Shown here: positions 59,801 through 64,000 of the stretch, in pieces
Numbering within the stretch: position 1 is the stretch's first letter
Layout: the number at the start of each line of letters is the position of its first letter
NCBI GenBank assembly: GCA_035533755.1
Contig: DATLTC010000054.1
Span: forward strand, 1-64,000
DNA: 64,000 nt
Origin: Gemmatimonadaceae bacterium
GTDB taxonomy: Bacteria; Gemmatimonadota; Gemmatimonadetes; Gemmatimonadales; Gemmatimonadaceae
Direction: 5' to 3'
Position numbers and translations under genes: made by a program
Notes under the pieces: model-generated
Seen by the model: only the letters and a program-made list of their open reading frames with translations
Database searches by the model: none
Told to the model about the DNA's origin: nothing

Positions 59801-60721
59801 ATGTCGATCAGACCCGTCAAGCGCATCGTCGAAGCCACGCCCACACTCGAAGGCGCGGGGGTGAAACTTCGTCGCGCCTTCGGATTCGGCAACACCGAGG
59901 AGTTCGACCCGTTCCTCCTGTTCGACGATTTCCGCAACGAGCGGCCCGAGGACTTCCTCAAGGGGTTTCCGTGGCATCCGCACCGCGGCATCGAGACCAT
60001 CACCTACGTGCTCGCGGGCACCGTGAACCACGGCGACAGCCTGGGCAACACGGGCGCGATGGGCGCCGGCGACGTGCAGTGGATGACGGCGGGGAGCGGC
60101 ATCCTGCACCAGGAGATGCCCAAGGGCGACGCCAATGGCCGCATGCACGGGTTCCAGCTCTGGGCCAACCTGCCGGCGTCACAGAAGATGACCGACCCGC
60201 GGTATCAGGACATCCTGTCGGCCGACATTCCCGAGGTGATCGACGACGACGGCACGCGCGTGCGCGTGGTGTGCGGCGACTTCTGGGGCAAGACGGGCCC
60301 GGTGGACGGGGTGGCGGCGGAGCCGAGCTATCTGGACGTGTACGTGCCGGCCGGCGTGCGGAAGACGCTGCCCGTGGACACGTACCGGCACGCCTTCGCG
60401 TACGTGTTCGAGGGGAGCGGGACGTTCCGCGGCGCGTCCGATCCGTTCGGCGCGCTCACCGAGCGCGTGGGCGACAACGGGGCGACCGTCGCCGAGGAGA
60501 CCGTGCGCGACACCGCGGGCAACCGGTCGCTCGTGGTGTTCGACAGCGGCGACGAGGTGACGGTGCAGGCCGGGGACGAGGGGATCCGGTTCCTGCTCGT
60601 CTCGGGCCGGCCGATCGCGGAGCCGGTGGCGTGGTACGGGCCGATCGTGATGAACACGCAGCAGGAGTTGCGGCAGGCCATGCAGGAGCTGCAGCAGGGG
60701 ACGTTCATCAAGCACCGGTAG
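59801..60721 (+). CDS. Pirin-family cupin protein
   Basis: 306 residues; ATG at 59801 with GGAGG 5 bases upstream. The first cupin has the pirin metal set H59, H61 (FPWHPHRGIET), H103 and E105 (GILHQEMPKG), matching human pirin H56/H58/H101/E103 with a small offset. The second cupin domain covers about 180-290. Pirins bind iron and act as quercetinase-like dioxygenases or redox-linked regulators; which one applies here cannot be told. It is monocistronic and convergent with the MFS gene, with an inverted repeat at the junction. Confidence 0.95.
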   Translation: MSIRPVKRIVEATPTLEGAGVKLRRAFGFGNTEEFDPFLLFDDFRNERPEDFLKGFPWHPHRGIETITYVLAGTVNHGDSLGNTGAMGAGDVQWMTAGSGILHQEMPKGDANGRMHGFQLWANLPASQKMTDPRYQDILSADIPEVIDDDGTRVRVVCGDFWGKTGPVDGVAAEPSYLDVYVPAGVRKTLPVDTYRHAFAYVFEGSGTFRGASDPFGALTERVGDNGATVAEETVRDTAGNRSLVVFDSGDEVTVQAGDEGIRFLLVSGRPIAEPVAWYGPIVMNTQQELRQAMQELQQGTFIKHR

Positions 60722-60729
60722 GGGCAACC

Positions 60730-60765
60730 CGGAGTTGCCGGCGCGCTACACGCCCGGCAACTCCG
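60730..60765. terminator. 12-bp perfect inverted repeat between pirin and MFS genes
   Basis: CGGAGTTGCCGG and its reverse complement are separated by 12 bases. The stop codon of the MFS gene (60746-60748) is in the loop and the right arm encodes its last residues. A shorter alternative stem, GGCAAC/GTTGCC, overlaps it. A bidirectional terminator is the likely role. Confidence 0.7.
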
Positions 60766-61996
60766 TGCCGCGCACCTTGCCCGCCAGCCCCGCGAACACC
60801 ACGAGCGCCGCCACGCCCAGCAAAGCTTCCGTATAGAGCATCCCGTTGGTGTGCCACGCGTCGTGCGCCCATCCGTCGATCCGCAACACGCCGAGCGTGA
60901 ACAGCGTGTTGAGCGCGAAGAACAGGTTGAGCTTCGTCGCCGCCGCGGTGTGCCCCACGATCGCCAGCGCCAGACCGGTGAACGACGCCGCCACCATGCC
61001 GAGGGTGAACGAATAGAACAACGTCGACGCGGCGTACCCCGCCGCGTCCCGCGGCGACCAGGCCATCACCACGCACGCCACGAGGCCCAGAAAGCACGAC
61101 GACGCGTACGCCCACGGCTTGCTGATCCGATCGGCGAGCCGGCCGCCCAGGAAGCACCCGGCCACGACGGCGATGCCCCCGCCCACCCCGAGCACGAGCG
61201 ACACCATGTCGGCCGGCGCGTGCCACTCGGGACCGAGCGAGCCGAACAGATCCTTGGCCGCGCCCGTGCCGATGGGCAGGATGGCGAGGATCAGCCCGAT
61301 CCGCCCGATGCGGGAACGCACGATGCCCGCCAACTCGCGCCATGCGTCGGCCACCCGCGCCCCGACCGACGCGCCATGCAGCGCGCGCGGCGGCTCGTCG
61401 AGCAGCAGCAGCGGCAGCGCGCACAGCGCGAGCACGACCGCCAGCGCCGCCCCCGCCATCCACGGCTCGGGCGCGTGCCGCATGAACCAGAGGCTCAATC
61501 CGCCGCCCGCCGTCTGGCCGAACTGATTGCCCGACTGGAACCACCCCGCCGCTCGGCCCCGCGCCGCGAGCGGCGTGTTGTGTACCATCAGCCCTTCGGT
61601 GGCGAAGGCCACGAACGTCGCGGCCACGCTCGACATCAGCACGAGCACCGACAGCAACGGCATCGTGGCCTGCGACAGCGGCACGAGCGTGATGGCGATG
61701 AACCCCGCCGACACCGTCGCGATCGCGATCAGGTACCAGCGCTTTCGCGACAGGGTGTAGTCGCCGATCGGCGCCCACACGAACTTCCACCCCGAGGCGA
61801 GCAGCGTCATGCCGATCACGCCGGCGATGGCCGACACCGAGATCCCGGCCCGCGCCGCGAGATACCCCAACGCGATCGACGGAAACCCGAACGACAGCCC
61901 GAACGGGAAGTAGAGCACCGCCCACACCCACGGGTGGCGGGCCGCGGGGGGCGTCGCGGAACGAGCGTCGGGGACGGCGGACCGGGCGGGCGGCAT
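60746..61996 (-). CDS. Major facilitator superfamily transporter
   Basis: 416 residues from the ATG at 61996; the frame is open to 62104, but those 36 residues are basic and low-complexity. About 12 hydrophobic helices are spread over the length with a loop after the sixth (about 195-225). MFS signature: GWKFVWAPIGDYTLSRKRWY between helices 2 and 3. GRAAGWFQSGNQFGQTAGGG is the fifth-helix type motif. It resembles AmpG/PAT-type single transporters, but the substrate is not assigned. TATGTTGG is 6 bases upstream of the ATG with no Shine-Dalgarno, so it may be leaderless. Confidence 0.88.
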   Translation of the reverse strand: MPPARSAVPDARSATPPAARHPWVWAVLYFPFGLSFGFPSIALGYLAARAGISVSAIAGVIGMTLLASGWKFVWAPIGDYTLSRKRWYLIAIATVSAGFIAITLVPLSQATMPLLSVLVLMSSVAATFVAFATEGLMVHNTPLAARGRAAGWFQSGNQFGQTAGGGLSLWFMRHAPEPWMAGAALAVVLALCALPLLLLDEPPRALHGASVGARVADAWRELAGIVRSRIGRIGLILAILPIGTGAAKDLFGSLGPEWHAPADMVSLVLGVGGGIAVVAGCFLGGRLADRISKPWAYASSCFLGLVACVVMAWSPRDAAGYAASTLFYSFTLGMVAASFTGLALAIVGHTAAATKLNLFFALNTLFTLGVLRIDGWAHDAWHTNGMLYTEALLGVAALVVFAGLAGKVRGTELPGV

Positions 61997-62002
61997 GAAC
62001 GG

Positions 62003-62010
62003 CCAACATA
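62003..62010 (-). promoter_or_regulatory. TATGTTGG promoter-like element of MFS gene
   Basis: On the minus strand, 6 bases before the MFS ATG (61996). It is one of the two divergent TAnnTTGG elements in the 125-bp interval between the MFS and M1 peptidase genes. Confidence 0.4.
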
Positions 62011-62079
62011 CGGAACGCGCTGCGCCGGCGCGAATGGCGCGCCGCCACGCCGGCGTGGACGCCCGGCGCCGCGGCGCTG

Positions 62080-62087
62080 TACCTTGG
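62080..62087 (+). promoter_or_regulatory. TACCTTGG promoter-like element of M1 peptidase gene
   Basis: On the plus strand, 34 bases before the GTG start at 62122. It is paired with the minus-strand TATGTTGG at 62003-62010 as divergent promoters. Confidence 0.4.
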
Positions 62088-62121
62088 TGCATCGCGTTCG
62101 CCATGCCTTCCTGAGGTCCCC

Positions 62122-64000
62122 GTGCTGAACCGCCTGCTCCCGGCCACGCCGCTCGCCCTCGCCGCCGCGCTCGTCGCGACGACGCTCCTCGCCCCGAACG
62201 CCACGGCCCAGACGCGGGCCGCGCCGGCGTTCGATCCCGCCGCCACGGCCGCCGGCCCCCGCCCCACCCCGGGACCGGTGTACGAGTCGTTCGCCTTCAG
62301 TCGCGCGGTGGCCCGCGGCACGCGCACCCGCAGTGGCCTTCCCGGCCCCAACTACTGGGTGCAGCACCCGCGCTATTCCATAGACGCGGCCCTCGACCCG
62401 GTGCGCAACCGCGTGACCGGGCGCGAGACGGTGGAGTACGTGAACCATTCCCCCGACTCGCTGCGCACGATCGCCGTCTATCTGCGGCAGAACGTGTTCG
62501 CGCCCGGCGTGCCGCGCCGCCAGCCGGCGCCGATCACCGGCGGCGTCACGCTCGGCCGCGTGGCGGTGAACGGGCGCGCGATCGTGGCCGAGCGGCACCG
62601 CAATCCCGCGATGCCGATCACGGCGCCACCGGAGCAGCCGCCGCGCGTGGGCGAGTACGCGGTGGACGGCACGGTGATGTGGATTCCGCTCGCGCAACCG
62701 CTGCTGCCGGGCGACAGCGTGCAGCTCGCATTCGCCTGGTCCTATGCGCCGGCGCCGGCGCCGGCCGACGGCCGCGAAGGGCACGACGGCCACGTGTACT
62801 TCATGGGCTACTGGTATCCAGAGATCGCCGTGTACGACGACGTGGACGGCTGGGTGACCGATCCGTATCTGCTCGAAGCCGAGTTCTACATGGATCCCGC
62901 CGACTACGACGTGCGCCTCACCGTGCCGCGCGGCTGGGTGGTGGACGCCACCGGCACGCTGGCCAACGCCGCCGCCGTGCTCACCCCCGCGGCGCGCGAC
63001 AGCCTGGCCGCGGCGCGCCGCACCGGGCGCGTGGTGCGCGTGCTCACGCCGGGCGCGCCGGCGGCGAGGGTCTTCCAGCCCGGCGGCGCCACCACCACCT
63101 GGCACTTCGTGGCGCCCGACGTGCGCGACTTCGCCTGGGGCACCAGCGACCAGTACGCGTGGGATGCGACGCGCGCCCTCGTGGGCGGCGGCCGCGACAC
63201 GGTGGCCATCAACAGCTTCTTCCGGCTGAACCGGCCCGCCGCCGCCTGGCGGTTGGGCGGCGCGCGGTTCACGCGCGACGCCATCGAGCGGCTCTCGGCC
63301 TACCTGTGGGCGTATCCGTGGCCCAAGATGACGTCCATGGAGGGCGTGCTGAACAGCGGCGGCATGGAGTACCCGATGATGACGCTGATGCAGCCGTGGG
63401 CCGACACGCTCTCGCTGGCCGGCGACCTGATGCACGAGACCGGGCACATGTGGTTCCCGATGCAGGTGGGCTCCAACGAGACGCGCTACCCATGGATGGA
63501 CGAGGGGTTCACGCAGTTCGACGTGGCCCAGGGCATGCGCGCCCTGTACGGCGAACCGCGCGCGGGCGGGCGCCCCAACGACTCCGAAGCGGGCCAGCGC
63601 GCGCTCTACGTGGGCAGCGTGCGCGCCGGCGGCGATGCGCCGTTGATGCTCCCCGGCGACGAGTATCCGCAGGATCTGTACTTCGTGATGTACTACGACA
63701 AGACGGCCCAGGCGCTGGCCGCCCTCCGCGGGATCCTCGGCGCCGACACGTTCCATCGCGCGTTCGTGGAGTACGGCCGCCGTTGGATCGGCAAGCATCC
63801 GCAACCATATGATTTCTTTAATACCCTGGCGAGCGTGTCGGGACGCGACCTGTCGTGGTTCTGGCAGACCTGGTTCTACCACGCGTGGCCGCTCGATCAG
63901 GCGCTGGCGTCGGTGACGCCGGACGGCGATTCGGTGGCGATCACGATCGTCGACCGCGGACTGGCGCCGATGCCGGTGCCGCTGGCGGTGACGCGCGCCG
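62122..64000 (+). CDS. Exported M1-family zinc metallopeptidase, paralogue of the 54151 gene (3' end beyond window)
   Basis: 626 codons are visible from a GTG at 62122 (GAGG 5 bases upstream); the gene continues past the right edge. A signal peptide is present (MLNRLLPATPLALAAALVATT, cleavage near ATAQ). The catalytic site is H438-E439-x-x-H442 (LMHETGHMWFP) with E461 (WMDEGFTQF) 18 residues later. The N-terminal block GLPGPNYWVQHPRYSIDAAL parallels GRPGPNYWQLWTDYAITARF of the gene at 54151, and NSGGMEYPMM parallels its LGMEYPM, so the two are clearly paralogues about 8 kb apart. It is divergent from the MFS gene. Confidence 0.92.
   Translation, partial: MLNRLLPATPLALAAALVATTLLAPNATAQTRAAPAFDPAATAAGPRPTPGPVYESFAFSRAVARGTRTRSGLPGPNYWVQHPRYSIDAALDPVRNRVTGRETVEYVNHSPDSLRTIAVYLRQNVFAPGVPRRQPAPITGGVTLGRVAVNGRAIVAERHRNPAMPITAPPEQPPRVGEYAVDGTVMWIPLAQPLLPGDSVQLAFAWSYAPAPAPADGREGHDGHVYFMGYWYPEIAVYDDVDGWVTDPYLLEAEFYMDPADYDVRLTVPRGWVVDATGTLANAAAVLTPAARDSLAAARRTGRVVRVLTPGAPAARVFQPGGATTTWHFVAPDVRDFAWGTSDQYAWDATRALVGGGRDTVAINSFFRLNRPAAAWRLGGARFTRDAIERLSAYLWAYPWPKMTSMEGVLNSGGMEYPMMTLMQPWADTLSLAGDLMHETGHMWFPMQVGSNETRYPWMDEGFTQFDVAQGMRALYGEPRAGGRPNDSEAGQRALYVGSVRAGGDAPLMLPGDEYPQDLYFVMYYDKTAQALAALRGILGADTFHRAFVEYGRRWIGKHPQPYDFFNTLASVSGRDLSWFWQTWFYHAWPLDQALASVTPDGDSVAITIVDRGLAPMPVPLAVTRA

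Noticed and set aside
1-64000. Search for tRNA, rRNA, insertion sequences and prophage genes
   Set aside because: No cloverleaf-like sequence, rRNA-like stretch, transposase or phage structural gene was recognised by eye; a covariance-model scan would be needed to exclude small RNAs.

Overview
The window looks like chromosomal DNA of a high-GC, Gram-negative, environmental bacterium. The best guess from gene content is Gemmatimonadota (Gemmatimonadaceae-like). The reasons are the mixture of Ser/Thr kinases fused to beta-propeller or TolB/TPR sensor domains, a DUF5916 outer-membrane protein, a TonB-dependent receptor, many secreted M1/M14/M28 peptidases and amidohydrolases, and frequent GTG/TTG starts. 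This assignment is inferred from family content only; no rRNA or ribosomal protein gene is present. I found no tRNA, rRNA, CRISPR array, transposase or phage gene.

Layout. 1-2.6 kb: small envelope proteins (a Big-like lipoprotein cut by the window edge, a glycine-zipper lipoprotein, a small membrane protein) and a NarL-type response regulator. 3.0-4.6 kb: a PAS histidine kinase coupled by a GTGA overlap to an Rcp1-like regulator. 4.7-8.2 kb: an amidohydrolase and a TonB receptor. 8.5-12.2 kb: a three-gene phosphorelay (HK-REC-REC, REC, REC-HK) with no DNA-binding output. 12.2-20.6 kb: a propeller Ser/Thr kinase, an M14 peptidase and a DUF5916 protein. 20.7-32.4 kb: two convergent units. One is a kinase-TolB-TPR protein followed by an FAD oxidoreductase. 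The other is a soluble-adenylyl-cyclase-like protein followed by a paralogous FAD oxidoreductase and an acetoacetate-decarboxylase-like protein. 32.5-39 kb: a small conserved protein, a PAS/GAF hybrid kinase, PEP synthase (ppsA) and its divergent regulatory kinase/phosphatase (ppsR). 39-45.9 kb: a methyltransferase/ABC-cNMP exporter pair, then a four-gene operon (ICMT-like, MetX-like hydrolase, M50-like membrane protein, amidohydrolase). 46-50.3 kb: a GCPII-like M28 peptidase, a Tat-exported metallo-beta-lactamase-fold protein and two DinB-fold proteins. 50.5-64 kb: a GH35-GH18 fusion, a VIT1-type transporter, two paralogous M1 peptidases, a c-type cytochrome, a Tat-exported TIM-barrel epimerase, a secreted protein of unknown function, a pirin and an MFS transporter.

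How it works together. Much of the window is about signalling (five histidine kinases, two Ser/Thr kinases, one nucleotide cyclase, one cNMP-domain exporter) and about breakdown or uptake of extracellular peptides and sugars. Gluconeogenic control is represented by ppsA/ppsR.

The least expected features are three. First, the mirrored kinase/FAD and cyclase/FAD/decarboxylase-like cluster at 20.7-32.4 kb. Second, a family of about 90-bp palindromic repeats, built from short GGTAGGAC-like units around an ACTGCGT-ACGCAGT centre, that sits directly after stop codons at four places between 32.8 and 42.2 kb. Third, a recurring TAnnTTGG-like motif just upstream of several starts that lack a Shine-Dalgarno sequence, which suggests leaderless transcripts.
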